Shown here: positions 27,308 to 36,568 of the stretch, piece after piece
Position numbering within the stretch: position 1 is the stretch's first letter
Layout: every line of letters begins with the position of its first letter
From: Vibrio gigantis
GTDB lineage: Bacteria; Pseudomonadota; Gammaproteobacteria; Enterobacterales; Vibrionaceae
Reading direction: 5' to 3'
Length of the DNA: 64,000 bases
Assembly: GCF_024347515.1 (NCBI RefSeq)
Contig: NZ_AP025492.1
Span: 2,852,001-2,916,000 of the forward strand
Made by a program: the position numbers and the translations under genes
The notes under the pieces: generated by a model
What the model was told of the DNA's origin: nothing
Seen by the model: the letters and a program-made list of their open reading frames with translations, nothing else
The model's database searches: none

Positions 27308-28288
27308 TTAAGGTTTTGCTTGCCAGCTAATTTTTTGCTGCTTAGCTAATACGCCAGACAAGATACACAGCACCCCGCCTAAACCTGCGTAACGTACAGC
27401 AGTTTGAGCTTGCTGCTCTACTTTTGGTTTCGCGTGGTAGGCAATACCTAAACCTGCAGACCCCATCATCACCAAATCATTAGCACCATCACCAACAGCA
27501 ACAGTATTATGTAGTTCTAATTCGTACTCTTCAGCCAACTCTACCAAGATATCCGCTTTGGTCTGCGCCGAAACAACATCACCTAAGACCTCACCCGTCA
27601 GCTTACCATTGACGATCTCCAGCGTGTTTGACTGAGCATGGTCAAGATCAAGTGTATCTTTCAAGTAGTCAGAGAAGTAAGTAAAGCCGCCCGATGCGAT
27701 CGCCGTCTTCCAACCAAGTTTATTCAAAGTATTCACAAGCCCTACTAGGTCTGGCATGAATGGCAATGATTGACGCACTTGCTCCAATATCGACTCATCC
27801 GCACCTTTTAGGGCTCCAACTCGTTGGCGTAGGCTCTGTTCAAAATCGAGTTCGCCTTGCATTGCTCGCTCTGTGATTTCAGAGACTAACTCCCCCACTC
27901 CAGCCAACTTTGCAATCTCATCAATACATTCAATTTGAATCGCAGTGGAATCCATATCCATCACGATCAAGCCTGGCTTAGATAAGTCTGGAACCTCATT
28001 AAGGCAAGCATAGTCAAGCTTCAGTGCCTGTAAGATTTCTTCGTGTGCTGGTGTTAGATTACCTGACATCAAAGCCACTTCATAATGCCCTACCTTCCAC
28101 GTATCGAGGATGGTGTTGTAAGTGCCCGTGAAAAAGTCAATGTCATCGAAAGATTGTGGAGATAGATACTCACCGAACACAATCCAATTAGCTTTGGATT
28201 TAGCGAGTTGAGAAGCGAAACGTGTCTCGGGGAGTCGAGTTAATAATGTCGTATGCCTTTTTATCGGCAGATATTTCTGAGCGTCCAT
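27308..28288 (-). CDS. serB: Phosphoserine phosphatase SerB
   Basis: Catalyses the last step of serine synthesis, O-phosphoserine to serine. The HAD catalytic motif DMDST is at 111-115 (D111 nucleophile, D113 general acid), followed by the SGGFTYF motif II region and GDGANDLVM motif IV. The 326 residues include an N-terminal extension of about 100 residues, as in enterobacterial SerB. It is divergent from ytjB, an arrangement also seen in E. coli (serB beside smp/ytjB). Confidence 0.95.
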   Translation of the reverse strand: MDAQKYLPIKRHTTLLTRLPETRFASQLAKSKANWIVFGEYLSPQSFDDIDFFTGTYNTILDTWKVGHYEVALMSGNLTPAHEEILQALKLDYACLNEVPDLSKPGLIVMDMDSTAIQIECIDEIAKLAGVGELVSEITERAMQGELDFEQSLRQRVGALKGADESILEQVRQSLPFMPDLVGLVNTLNKLGWKTAIASGGFTYFSDYLKDTLDLDHAQSNTLEIVNGKLTGEVLGDVVSAQTKADILVELAEEYELELHNTVAVGDGANDLVMMGSAGLGIAYHAKPKVEQQAQTAVRYAGLGGVLCILSGVLAKQQKISWQAKP

Positions 28289-28397
28289 GTGTATGATTCC
28301 TAATTAACTATGCTAAACGTTAACCTATTGCAATTTGAAAACGCAAGTCTCAATATGTCTTAATCATAACATTTGTTTATTTCAGGCTTCGTGAAAC

Positions 28398-29009
28398 ATG
28401 AATGAATCATTGTTCTCAATACGTAACGCTTTACGAATGCTAGCCCTCATTTTGTTGGCTACCATGTTCGTTGTAACGATTAAAAATACGGTCGTGATCA
28501 GTAAAGGTAACGAGAAGATCCAAGCGAAACAGTTGGAAACTCTTACCAAGCTGCTTATCTCTCAGGCATCACTTTCAGCCAGCAAGATGATCACGCAACA
28601 AGACCAAGAGCGATTGCTTGAGTTGACTAATCAGCTGTCTCAAGACCGACTGGTATTTGATACCACCATCTATGACGCAGAGGGTATTCGACTGGCGTCG
28701 AGTGAGAAAGCACTCTCAGTACGAGAGGTTCTTGGCCTAGATACACCACTTTCAACAGCAAGTATTGGCAGACAACAATTAGTTGAACCTATTTATTCAC
28801 CGGAGAAAACGATCATCGGCTTTATTCGAGTGACCTTCGAAACCGGTAAAATGACGGCGATTTCTGATCACCACTATCGAAAAAGTGATCGCTACATGAT
28901 CGGTATGGTCTTGATGGGGTTTGTGAGTGGTGTGCTGTTCATCATGTTGATTCGCAGAAGGCCAACCAAGTCTGGTGAGAACTTACTGTTGAAAAATGTA
29001 AACTCATAA
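28398..29009 (+). CDS. ytjB: YtjB/AhpA (Smp) family membrane protein
   Basis: A 203-residue protein with an N-terminal membrane helix (ALRMLALILLATMFVVTIK), a periplasmic segment of about 130 residues rich in helix and beta pattern (DTTIYDAEGIRLASSEKA, IIGFIRVTFETGKM) and a second helix near the C-terminus (MIGMVLMGFVSGVLFIMLI). The family is conserved beside serB in gammaproteobacteria; its function is poorly defined. Sensor-like topology without a kinase or HAMP domain is visible. Confidence 0.82.
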   Translation: MNESLFSIRNALRMLALILLATMFVVTIKNTVVISKGNEKIQAKQLETLTKLLISQASLSASKMITQQDQERLLELTNQLSQDRLVFDTTIYDAEGIRLASSEKALSVREVLGLDTPLSTASIGRQQLVEPIYSPEKTIIGFIRVTFETGKMTAISDHHYRKSDRYMIGMVLMGFVSGVLFIMLIRRRPTKSGENLLLKNVNS

Positions 29010-29044
29010 ACAAACTAGACTCAGCATCAATACAGCAATCCAAT

Positions 29045-29083
29045 AAAAAGCCCCGACGCTCAGGCAGCGACGGGGCTTTTTGT
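29045..29083. terminator. Bidirectional terminator between ytjB and deoD
   Basis: Stem GCCCCG-A-CGCT / AGCG-A-CGGGGC with an A-A mismatch, bounded by A- and T-runs, between convergent genes. Confidence 0.88.
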
Positions 29084-29118
29084 TATCTGTTACTTTATCA
29101 AGCTACTGTGAACTGCAA

Positions 29119-29838
29119 TTACTCTTGGTCACCAAGAAGTACAGAGTCTAGCGCGATAACCATCATATCGTTGAAGGTTGTTTGACGCTCATCTGATGTG
29201 GTTTGCTCACCGGTTTTGATGTGATCAGACACAGTACAGATAGTCAGAGCTTTTGCGCCGTATTCAGCACACACACCATAGATGCCTGCCGCTTCCATCT
29301 CTACACCGACAATGCCGTACTTATCCATCACTTCAAACATTTCAGGATCTGGCGTGTAGAACAGTTCAGCAGAGAACAGGTTGCCGACTTTTACATCAAC
29401 ACCACGCGCTTTGGCTGCATCTTCTGCTGCACGCACCATTTTGTAGTCAGCAATAGCCGCGAAGTCGTGGCCTTTAAAGCGAATACGGTTCACTTTTGAA
29501 TCGGTACATGCCCCCATCCCGATAACCACATCACGCACTTTGATATCTTCGCTAACTGCACCACAACTACCGACACGAATGATCTTTTTCACACCAAAGT
29601 CTTTGATCAGCTCAGTCGCGTAAATGGAACAAGATGGAATGCCCATACCATGTCCCATAACCGAAACCTTACGGCCTTTATAAGTACCTGTGTAACCAAA
29701 CATGTTACGAACGTCGCACACTTGAACCACTTCTTCTAAGAAGGTTTCAGCGATGTATTTAGCACGTAGCGGGTCGCCTGGCATTAGAACTACGTCAGCG
29801 AAATCACCCATTTCAGCATTAATATGTGGAGTAGCCAT
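29119..29838 (-). CDS. deoD: Purine nucleoside phosphorylase DeoD
   Basis: The 239-residue hexameric phosphorylase splits purine (deoxy)nucleosides into base and (deoxy)ribose-1-phosphate. The start [23 protein letters not shown] and the motifs [18 protein letters not shown], and [12 protein letters not shown] are near-identical to E. coli DeoD; the catalytic Asp is in CTVSDHI. The start at 29838 has AAGGA upstream and is preferred over one seven codons earlier. It is the last gene of the leftward deoCABD order, 64 bases after deoB. Confidence 0.96.
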   Translation of the reverse strand: MATPHINAEMGDFADVVLMPGDPLRAKYIAETFLEEVVQVCDVRNMFGYTGTYKGRKVSVMGHGMGIPSCSIYATELIKDFGVKKIIRVGSCGAVSEDIKVRDVVIGMGACTDSKVNRIRFKGHDFAAIADYKMVRAAEDAAKARGVDVKVGNLFSAELFYTPDPEMFEVMDKYGIVGVEMEAAGIYGVCAEYGAKALTICTVSDHIKTGEQTTSDERQTTFNDMMVIALDSVLLGDQE

Positions 29839-29902
29839 TGAAAATATCCTTAATCTCAAAACAAAAAAGAAGAGAGAGGTTTCCCTCTCTCTTCGTTAAC
29901 TA

Positions 29903-31123
29903 TTATAGAAAGCTTGTACCGTGTCCCATTGGCGATGTACCAAAGTATGACGCTAAGCTTTGACCGATATCAGCGAACGTATCGCGACGGCCTAGAGAAC
30001 CAGCTGGAACCTTCTGACCGTAAACAATCACAGGAATATGTTCACGAGTATGGTCTGTACCTGGCCATGTTGGATCACAACCATGGTCTGCAGTTAGGAT
30101 TAGTACATCATCCTCTTTCATCATATCGATGATTTCATTGATGCGACCATCGAAGTACTCAAGTGCCGCTGCGTAGCCCGCAACATCACGGCGGTGGCCG
30201 TAAGCTGAGTCGAAATCAACGAAGTTAGTAAACACAATCGTGTTATCGCCCGCTTCATTGATCGCATCTTTAGTCGCTTCAAATAGCGCAGGAATACCTG
30301 TTGCTTTGGTTTTCTGAGTAATACCACAGCCTGCGTAGATATCAGAAATCTTACCGATTGAATGAACGTTACCGCCCTTCTCATCAACAAGCTTCTGTAG
30401 GATAGTTGCCGCAGGTGGTTCAACAGAAAGATCACGACGGTTACCAGTACGCTCAAATTGACCTTTACCAGGGCCAACGAACGGACGCGCAATAACACGA
30501 CCAATGTTGTAGTCTTCTAGCTCTTCACGAGCAATCTGACAAAGGTCTAATAGGTTTTGTAGGCCGAATGTCTCCTCGTGACAAGCGATCTGGAAAACAG
30601 AGTCCGCAGAAGTATAGAAGATTGGTAGGCCAGTCTTCATGTGTTCTTCACCTAGGTTATCTAGGATTTCAGTGCCTGATGAGTGGCAGTTACCCAAGAA
30701 ACCAGACAAACCTGCACGCTCAAGAATGCGGTCAGTTAGCTCTTTTGGAAAACTGTTCTCTTTGTCGGTGAAGTAGCCCCAGTCAAACAGTACCGGTACA
30801 CCCGCGATTTCCCAGTGACCTGATGGCGTGTCTTTACCAGAAGACAACTCAGCAGCATGACCGTAAGCGCCAATGATTTCAGCGCCTGTATCCATACCAG
30901 GAGCGAAGCGACCTGTAGACTCTTTATGAGCCATTGCTAAACCTAGCTTAGACAGGTTAGGTAGCGTCAGAGGACCTTGACGATCGGCATTGTCTGCAAG
31001 ACCTTTGTCACAATGATCTGCGATGTGGCCCATAGTGTCTGAACCTACATCACCGAATTTGTCTGCATCCGCTGTTTCACCGATACCGAATGAATCTAAA
31101 ACTAAAATAAATGCTCTTTTCAT
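29903..31123 (-). CDS. deoB: Phosphopentomutase DeoB
   Basis: Interconverts (deoxy)ribose-1-phosphate and -5-phosphate, linking the nucleoside phosphorylases to the DeoC aldolase. The 406-residue alkaline-phosphatase-superfamily enzyme has the N-terminal metal site [21 protein letters not shown] with the phosphorylated Thr region, and C-terminal [18 protein letters not shown] metal ligands. The start at 31123 ([13 protein letters not shown]) matches E. coli DeoB; an upstream in-frame start would add 23 unrelated residues. Confidence 0.96.
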   Translation of the reverse strand: MKRAFILVLDSFGIGETADADKFGDVGSDTMGHIADHCDKGLADNADRQGPLTLPNLSKLGLAMAHKESTGRFAPGMDTGAEIIGAYGHAAELSSGKDTPSGHWEIAGVPVLFDWGYFTDKENSFPKELTDRILERAGLSGFLGNCHSSGTEILDNLGEEHMKTGLPIFYTSADSVFQIACHEETFGLQNLLDLCQIAREELEDYNIGRVIARPFVGPGKGQFERTGNRRDLSVEPPAATILQKLVDEKGGNVHSIGKISDIYAGCGITQKTKATGIPALFEATKDAINEAGDNTIVFTNFVDFDSAYGHRRDVAGYAAALEYFDGRINEIIDMMKEDDVLILTADHGCDPTWPGTDHTREHIPVIVYGQKVPAGSLGRRDTFADIGQSLASYFGTSPMGHGTSFL

Positions 31124-31199
31124 TTTCTTCACCAACTTATTGCTCTTTGCACCAGAACTCTGTTTGTCGGCATACACTAGGTATGCCGACACCTGTTAT

Positions 31200-32528
31200 T
31201 TACACGTCTTCAGAACGAATCTGACGGTAAACGTCTGGCGTTGCTGTATATTCTCCGCCCACAGTGATTGCATTTTGTAATGCAGTTGCAGCTTCTTGCC
31301 ACTGTTGTTCGTTGCGAGCATGAATCATTGCTAATGGTTTATCTTCACTTGCCACTTCGCCAAGACGAATGAAGTGATCAAAACCGACCGCGTAATCAAT
31401 GCTGTCCGTTGCTACGCGGCGACCACCGCCCATACCAACTACAGCCATACCAATTGCACGAGTATCCATTGCTGATACCACACCGCTTTCTAGCGCGTAC
31501 ACTGGCTTAACAATTTCTGCTTTTTCTAGGTAGTTATCGTAGTTCGTTACGAAATCTGCTGGACCACCAAGGCCCGCTAGCATTTTACCGAAGCACTCTG
31601 CTGCTTTACCGTTATCCAGTACTGCCATCAGTTTTTCGCGTGCTTCGTCTGAATCTTTAGCTAGGTTACCCAGAACCAACATTTCAGCACACGATGCTAG
31701 AGTGATCTCTAACAAACGTGGGTTACGGTATTCACCCGTTAGGAATTGAACCGCTTCACGCACTTCAACAGCGTTACCCGCTGAAGAAGCCAGTACTTGG
31801 TTCATGTCCGTTAGGATGGCTGTCGTTTTAGTACCTGCACCGTTTGCTACTGCAACGATCGATTTCGCTAGCTCTTCTGACGCTTCGTAAGTCGGCATGA
31901 ATGCGCCTGAACCTACTTTTACATCCATCACTAGAGAATCAAGGCCAGCGGCCAGTTTCTTAGATAGGATTGAAGCCGTGATCAGCGAGATGTTATCTAC
32001 TGTTGCCGTGATGTCACGAGTTGCGTAAACACGCTTGTCTGCAGGTGCTAGATCGCCAGTTTGACCGATGATCGCTACGCCAGCATCTTTAGTGACTTCA
32101 CCGAACACTTCGTTGGTTGGGGTAATGTTGTAACCCGGAATAGATTCCAGCTTATCTAGCGTACCGCCAGTGTGTCCTAAACCACGACCAGAGATCATTG
32201 GAACGAAACCGCCACATGCTGCCACCATAGGGCCAAGCATCAGAGATGTTACGTCGCCAACACCGCCAGTTGAGTGTTTATCAACGATTGGGCCATCAAA
32301 ATTCATGTGGCTCCAGTCAATCACCATGCCTGAATCACGCATTGCACACGTTAGTGCGATACGTTCTGGCATTGTCATTTCATTAAAAAAGATAGCCATT
32401 GCGAATGCTGCAATTTGGCCTTCAGAAACCGTGTTTTTAGCCACGCCTTGAATGAAGAAGTTAATTTCTTCAGCTGTTAGGACTTCGCCATCACGTTTTC
32501 TGCGAATAATTTCTTGAGGTAGATACAT
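31200..32528 (-). CDS. deoA: Thymidine phosphorylase DeoA
   Basis: Splits thymidine or deoxyuridine with phosphate to base and deoxyribose-1-phosphate. The 442-residue protein starts [17 protein letters not shown] and carries the family signature [18 protein letters not shown], plus [16 protein letters not shown] and [12 protein letters not shown]. The order deoC-deoA-deoB-deoD is that of the E. coli operon. A 238-base gap to deoC, unusually long for this operon, holds a hairpin and a palindromic element. Confidence 0.96.
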   Translation of the reverse strand: MYLPQEIIRRKRDGEVLTAEEINFFIQGVAKNTVSEGQIAAFAMAIFFNEMTMPERIALTCAMRDSGMVIDWSHMNFDGPIVDKHSTGGVGDVTSLMLGPMVAACGGFVPMISGRGLGHTGGTLDKLESIPGYNITPTNEVFGEVTKDAGVAIIGQTGDLAPADKRVYATRDITATVDNISLITASILSKKLAAGLDSLVMDVKVGSGAFMPTYEASEELAKSIVAVANGAGTKTTAILTDMNQVLASSAGNAVEVREAVQFLTGEYRNPRLLEITLASCAEMLVLGNLAKDSDEAREKLMAVLDNGKAAECFGKMLAGLGGPADFVTNYDNYLEKAEIVKPVYALESGVVSAMDTRAIGMAVVGMGGGRRVATDSIDYAVGFDHFIRLGEVASEDKPLAMIHARNEQQWQEAATALQNAITVGGEYTATPDVYRQIRSEDV

Positions 32529-32578
32529 TAGTGCCTCCCAAACTCTAGAGAGTATGGTTTGTAGGGGAAAGAGGTAAT

Positions 32579-32603
32579 ATGGAGTGGTTTAACACCACTC
32601 CAT
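32579..32603. other. Intercistronic hairpin between deoC and deoA
   Basis: Perfect 10-bp inverted repeat ATGGAGTGGT / ACCACTCCAT with a 5-base loop, 51 bases before the deoA start. No T-run follows on the minus strand, so it is more likely an mRNA-processing or stabilising structure than a full terminator. Confidence 0.6.
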
Positions 32604-32633
32604 CAAACAGACTTGTTATTTTCAATACTCTAA

Positions 32634-32756
32634 ATATTTGGCGTTGCAGCTAGGCGACCAGTGAGTTCATTCCTATCAGCATAGAGGCTCTATGTGATTA
32701 GGACGGCCGGCGAACCGGTGAACTTACGCAGTCAACAACGCTGCGGCGTCAAATAT
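32634..32756. repeat. Palindromic MITE-like intergenic element
   Basis: A 123-base element with imperfect 16-bp terminal inverted repeats (ATATTTGGCGTTGCAG on the left; the complement of the right end reads ATATTTGACGCCGCAG, three mismatches). Inside are paired AGTGAGTTCA / TGAACTTACG arms and a perfect CATAGA-GGC-TCTATG hairpin. It has no reading frame and ends ten bases from the deoC stop. It resembles dispersed intergenic palindromes I associate with Vibrio genomes, from memory only. Confidence 0.55.
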
Positions 32757-32766
32757 GACGAGTAAA

Positions 32767-33543
32767 TTAGTATGCTGCTGGATCAGCAGTCTGGTCTGTC
32801 ACTTCTAATGTATTAAGAAGGTTAGTTAGTAGGCTTGAAGCACCAAAACGGTAGTGCATGTTGTCTGCCCACTCAGCGCCTAGTAGCTCATCAGCCATTG
32901 CTAGGTATAGTGCTGCATCTTCAGCAGTACGTACGCCACCAGCAGGTTTGAAACCAACTGTTTTAGCAACGCCCATGTCACGAATAACTTCAAGCATCAT
33001 GCGCGCGTACTCAGGAGTCGCGTTTACTGGCACTTTACCGGTTGAAGTTTTGATGAAGTCTGCACCTGCTTCAATACAGATTTGAGAAGCTTTCTTGATC
33101 AGTGCTTCTTCTTTCAGCTCGCCTGTTTCGATGATCACTTTAAGCGTGATGTCACCACAAGCTGCTTTACATTGCTTAACTAGCTCAAAGCCAACTTCTT
33201 CGTTGCCAGCAATAAGAGCACGGTATGGGAATACTACGTCAACTTCATCTGCGCCGTACGCTACTGCTGCTTTTGTTTCTGCAACAGCAATTTCGATGTC
33301 GTCATTACCATGAGGGAAGTTAGTTACAGTCGCAATGCGTACTTCTGGAGTACCTTGCTCACGCAATGCTTTCTTAGCTGCTGGGATAAAGCGAGGGTAA
33401 ATACAGATTGCAGCTGTGTTGCCTACTGCAGTCTTCGCGTCATGACAAAGCGCGACTACTTTTTCAGTAGTGTCGTCGTCATTTAGCGTAGTTAGGTCCA
33501 TAAGTTTAAGTGCACGTAGAGCTGCTGCTTTTAAATCGCTCAT
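32767..33543 (-). CDS. deoC: Deoxyribose-phosphate aldolase DeoC
   Basis: Cleaves 2-deoxyribose-5-phosphate to glyceraldehyde-3-phosphate and acetaldehyde, the last step of deoxynucleoside catabolism. The 258-residue class I aldolase has the Schiff-base lysine K165 in FIKTSTGK, D102 in [12 protein letters not shown] and the phosphate-binding [10 protein letters not shown]. It is first in the deo cluster; the promoter must lie in the 523-base gap upstream. Confidence 0.96.
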   Translation of the reverse strand: MSDLKAAALRALKLMDLTTLNDDDTTEKVVALCHDAKTAVGNTAAICIYPRFIPAAKKALREQGTPEVRIATVTNFPHGNDDIEIAVAETKAAVAYGADEVDVVFPYRALIAGNEEVGFELVKQCKAACGDITLKVIIETGELKEEALIKKASQICIEAGADFIKTSTGKVPVNATPEYARMMLEVIRDMGVAKTVGFKPAGGVRTAEDAALYLAMADELLGAEWADNMHYRFGASSLLTNLLNTLEVTDQTADPAAY

Positions 33544-33858
33544 TTCTATCTCCGATCAATATATTCAAATAGTTAACCACTTCGCCCTCCATCCAGTATA
33601 GATGGATATTTAAGTAATGCTCAGTAGTCACAAATGAACGGACTTGGTTCCCTGAAGACTTGATAACTTTCGCTACCAATTGCAATCCTTGTCACCGCAC
33701 AGTACCAGTTTGGTCTATGGCACAACAAATCAGTCATGTTGTGTCTAACATCTATAGCGTATCGCTAAGTTTGGCTTAATCCCAGAAGAATAACCTTTGG
33801 ATGAATCCAAGCGGTCACTTTCTTGCCAAAAGAGACATCCTATCCCTTAAGCTTATAC

Positions 33859-33913
33859 ATTATAGGTATCCATCAATAAATTGTAGTGCTCCTTAGAACG
33901 CAAACGGTTTGTA
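33859..33913 (-). promoter_or_regulatory. Candidate deo promoter with LacI-type operator
   Basis: A minus-strand TATAAT (33864-33859) lies about 315 bases before deoC. Upstream, 33898-33913 reads ACGCAAACGGTTTGTA, close to the PurR consensus and to other LacI-family operators, such as those bound by CytR relatives. No convincing -35 is present, suggesting activation. In E. coli deo is controlled by CytR, DeoR and CRP. The rest of the 33544-33990 gap shows no gene; CACAAC / GTTGTG arms near 33720-33745 form another weak inverted repeat. Confidence 0.35.
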
Positions 33914-33990
33914 TCTCAAAAAAACATTCTAGACCCATTATCAACTTCAAGCTGATGCTTATGCTCATGCCAAAGAATCACTAGGCCTAA

Positions 33991-34028
33991 AAACAAAAAA
34001 GCCCCGCAGCAATTTCTTGCTACGGGGC
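33991..34028 (-). terminator. Intrinsic terminator of nupC
   Basis: Stem GCCCCG-C-AGCAA / TTGCT-A-CGGGGC with a TTTC loop; on the minus strand six T residues follow. Confidence 0.88.
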
Positions 34029-34066
34029 GATATTATTATGGCGTCTATATATCTAAATCTACTTGA

Positions 34067-35329
34067 TTAGAAAGATAGGAAGAAGCCAGCAATTGTTGCT
34101 GCCATCAGGTTAGATAGAGTACCAGCAATTACCGCTTTAACACCCATACGTGCGATGTCGTGGCGACGGCTTGGTGCAATACCACCTAGACCACCTAGAA
34201 GAATCGCAATAGAAGAAAGGTTTGCGAAACCACATAGTGCGAATGCAATGATAGCTTGAGTCTTCTCAGACATCACTTGACCAGTTGCTGCAACAACTTG
34301 CGCGTTTTCACCAACGTATGGTACGAAGTTTAGGTATGCAACGAATTCGTTAACAACTGTCTTCTGACCAATGAAAGAACCAGCGATAGTTGCTTCTTCC
34401 CATGGAACACCGATGATGAATGCTAGCGGCGCGAAGATCCAACCTAGAAGAAGTTCTAGAGTTAGATGTTCCATACCAAACCAACCACCGATGCCACCTA
34501 GGATACCGTTGATTAGAGCAATTAGACCGATGAATGCTAGTAGCATTGCACCAACGTTAAGTGCTAGTTGTAGACCTACTGATGCGCCACCTGCTGCTGC
34601 GTCGATAACGTTAGCTGGTTTGTCATCACCACCGTCCATTTCGTCAGCAATGTTGTCATCTGGCGTATCTGTTTCAGGTTTGATGATTTTAGCGAATAGT
34701 AGACCACCAGGTGCAGCCATGAATGACGCTGCAACTAGGTACTCTAGAGGTACACCCATAGATGCGTAACCTGCTAGTACACCACCAGCTACAGAAGCCA
34801 AACCACCACACATTACTGCGAATAGTTCAGAGTTAGTCATTTTAGGAACAAATGGACGAACAACTAGAGGAGCTTCTGTTTGACCAACGAAGATGTTTGC
34901 TGCTGCAGACATAGACTCGGCGCGAGAAGTACCTAGAGCTTTCTGAAGGCCACCACCAAGAACTTTGATTACAATTTGCATAACACCAATGTAGTAAAGT
35001 ACAGAGATAAGTGCAGAGAAGAAAATCAGAGTTGGTAGTACTTGGAAAGCAAAGATGAAACCGATACCGTCAACTGAGAAGTTAACTAGGCTGCCGAATA
35101 GGAAACCAGTACCGTCTTTACCGTAGTCGATCACGTTTGCTACACCAGCAGAGAAACCTGCAAGTAGATCACGACCCCAAGGGATGTAAAGTACGAATGC
35201 ACCAAGTGCGAATTGGATAGCGAAAGCGCCACCCACTGTTCTTAGATTAATAGCTTTGCGGTTGTCAGATAGTAGTACTGCGATTGCGATCAGTGCAACC
35301 ATTCCGACTAGGCTCATAAACAGGCTCAT
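34067..35329 (-). CDS. nupC: Concentrative nucleoside transporter NupC
   Basis: A 420-residue inner-membrane symporter that takes up nucleosides with H+ or Na+. It has the CNT domain order: N-terminal helices, the gate region SALISVLYYIGVMQ, the nucleoside-binding loops VGQTEAPLVVRPF and GSFIGQKTVVNEFVAY, and C-terminal ALCGFANLSSIAILLGGLG. It feeds the adjacent deoCABD pathway. A perfect CRP site lies 145 bases upstream. A loop of acidic residues (DTPDDNIADEMDGGDDK) is longer than in E. coli NupC. Confidence 0.94.
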   Translation of the reverse strand: MSLFMSLVGMVALIAIAVLLSDNRKAINLRTVGGAFAIQFALGAFVLYIPWGRDLLAGFSAGVANVIDYGKDGTGFLFGSLVNFSVDGIGFIFAFQVLPTLIFFSALISVLYYIGVMQIVIKVLGGGLQKALGTSRAESMSAAANIFVGQTEAPLVVRPFVPKMTNSELFAVMCGGLASVAGGVLAGYASMGVPLEYLVAASFMAAPGGLLFAKIIKPETDTPDDNIADEMDGGDDKPANVIDAAAGGASVGLQLALNVGAMLLAFIGLIALINGILGGIGGWFGMEHLTLELLLGWIFAPLAFIIGVPWEEATIAGSFIGQKTVVNEFVAYLNFVPYVGENAQVVAATGQVMSEKTQAIIAFALCGFANLSSIAILLGGLGGIAPSRRHDIARMGVKAVIAGTLSNLMAATIAGFFLSF

Positions 35330-35394
35330 AGTTTATGACTTCCTTATTAGTTATTTATTGGCGTGTTACAAAATGGGGCTATAAAGCGGAGGCA

Positions 35395-35489
35395 ATTATA
35401 CTCATGCGACCACTAATAAAGTAATGCCGTCCTCACACTTTCGTAGAAGATTCATGTACCATTCACACACAAATGTGAGCCAAATCACA
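35395..35489 (-). promoter_or_regulatory. nupC promoter with consensus CRP site
   Basis: 35474-35489 reads TGTGAGCCAAATCACA, a perfect TGTGA-N6-TCACA CRP half-site pair. A minus-strand TATAAT is at 35400-35395, giving a start near 35388 and a CRP centre about 93 bases upstream, a class I spacing. Catabolite control of nucleoside uptake is established in E. coli. The site lies in the 204-base gap between nupC and tatD. Confidence 0.75.
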
Positions 35490-35533
35490 AGCCCAGTGCA
35501 ATTTACGCAAACGATAAACAAAAACCTTCGATT

Positions 35534-36328
35534 TTATTCACATATACCGAATGCTCGATGGCTATTTTGCCAAACTTGCGCTGCAATCGATTGCTTTGGC
35601 TCTTTTCTAAGCAAAGAAAGTTCATTCAATATCGTAACTAAATGTTTGGAATGGTTAATATTTCCTTGGTTTCCGTGCGTTGGCATATCCGGAGCATCGG
35701 TTTCCAATACCAAGTACTCAAGGGGCAACTTTGCGATAGTTGTGCGTGTTTTTTGTGCTCTCGGGTAAGTTATTGTTCCACCGACGCCAATATAGAAACC
35801 AAGCTTGATCCAAGCCAAAGCTTGCTGTTCACTTCCCGAAAAGCCATGAATCACACCACCCAAGGTGAACTTGTGCTGCTTTATTAGCTCAATAATACGG
35901 TTATAAGACTTCCTTTCATGGATGATCAAAGGCAGCTCAAACGCCTTCGCGAGATTCATTTGTTGAATAAAGAAACGCTCTTGTTTCTCTCGTTCAACAT
36001 CGACAAAAAAGTCGAGCCCACACTCCCCAATTGCTACACATTGGCTGTTTTTTGAAGCGAGTAATTGGCGCAGAACAGCAAACTGCTCGTCATTAGCTTG
36101 CCCTAAAAAGTAAGGGTGGAAGCCTAACGCGTAATAAACGTTAGGATGAGATTGAGCGATTTCATCAAGCTTCTTCCAGTTATTTTGGCCTATAGAGGGG
36201 ATGAGTAGCTTCTCAACTTGCACTTGTTTCGCTTCTTTAAGGTAAGCATCAATGCCCAGCTCAAAGGCATCAAAGTCTGCATGGCAATGCGTATCAAATA
36301 ACGGAGAATTACTCTTTTGCTGTGTCAT
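35534..36328 (-). CDS. yjjV: TatD-family metal-dependent hydrolase, YjjV-like
   Basis: A 264-residue TIM-barrel hydrolase: N-terminal DTHCHADFDAF metal ligands, GECGLDFF, the IIHERKSYN region, GVIHGFSG and ETDAPDMPTHG. TatD proteins are Mg-dependent deoxyribonucleases or deacylases. E. coli yjjV lies next to the deo operon, which favours the YjjV branch here. The start at 36328 (MTQQKSNSP) is chosen because it matches the family N-terminus; 20 bases of the gene overlap the preceding small gene. Confidence 0.85.
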   Translation of the reverse strand: MTQQKSNSPLFDTHCHADFDAFELGIDAYLKEAKQVQVEKLLIPSIGQNNWKKLDEIAQSHPNVYYALGFHPYFLGQANDEQFAVLRQLLASKNSQCVAIGECGLDFFVDVEREKQERFFIQQMNLAKAFELPLIIHERKSYNRIIELIKQHKFTLGGVIHGFSGSEQQALAWIKLGFYIGVGGTITYPRAQKTRTTIAKLPLEYLVLETDAPDMPTHGNQGNINHSKHLVTILNELSLLRKEPKQSIAAQVWQNSHRAFGICE

Positions 36329-36464
36329 CTTCCCCACTCTCTGCTTGTTGTCCTTGCGGTTCTCGACGATGAGGTACACAACTACGCTTATTCTCAGGTG
36401 TTAAGCCAAGTTCTTCACACCATTTGTCGTACCTTTTAACCCAAGCTTTTATCCAACCCAACAT
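36309..36464 (-). CDS. DUF5363-like small protein
   Basis: A 51-codon gene, MLGWIKAWVKRYDKWCEELG then LTPENKRSCVP and an acidic tail ending DDTAKE. I recall the family as a conserved short Vibrionaceae and enterobacterial protein of unknown function. GAGG lies eight bases before the ATG. Its 3' end overlaps the tatD start by 20 bases in another frame, so it is co-transcribed with and probably translationally coupled to tatD. Confidence 0.72.
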   Translation of the reverse strand: MLGWIKAWVKRYDKWCEELGLTPENKRSCVPHRREPQGQQAESGEDDTAKE

Positions 36465-36507
36465 ACTGCCTCTAACCTCAGCTTTTAAACCTTAAATAAA
36501 ACACATT

Positions 36508-36541
36508 AAAAAACGCCTATTGCAGAACAATAGACGTTTTT
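36508..36541 (-). terminator. Terminator of prfC
   Basis: Stem AAAAACG-C-CTATTG / CAATAG-A-CGTTTTT with a CAGAA loop, 28 bases after the prfC stop on the minus strand. Confidence 0.82.
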
Positions 36542-36568
36542 GTTTAACTCGAATAGATCGCGGAGAAA

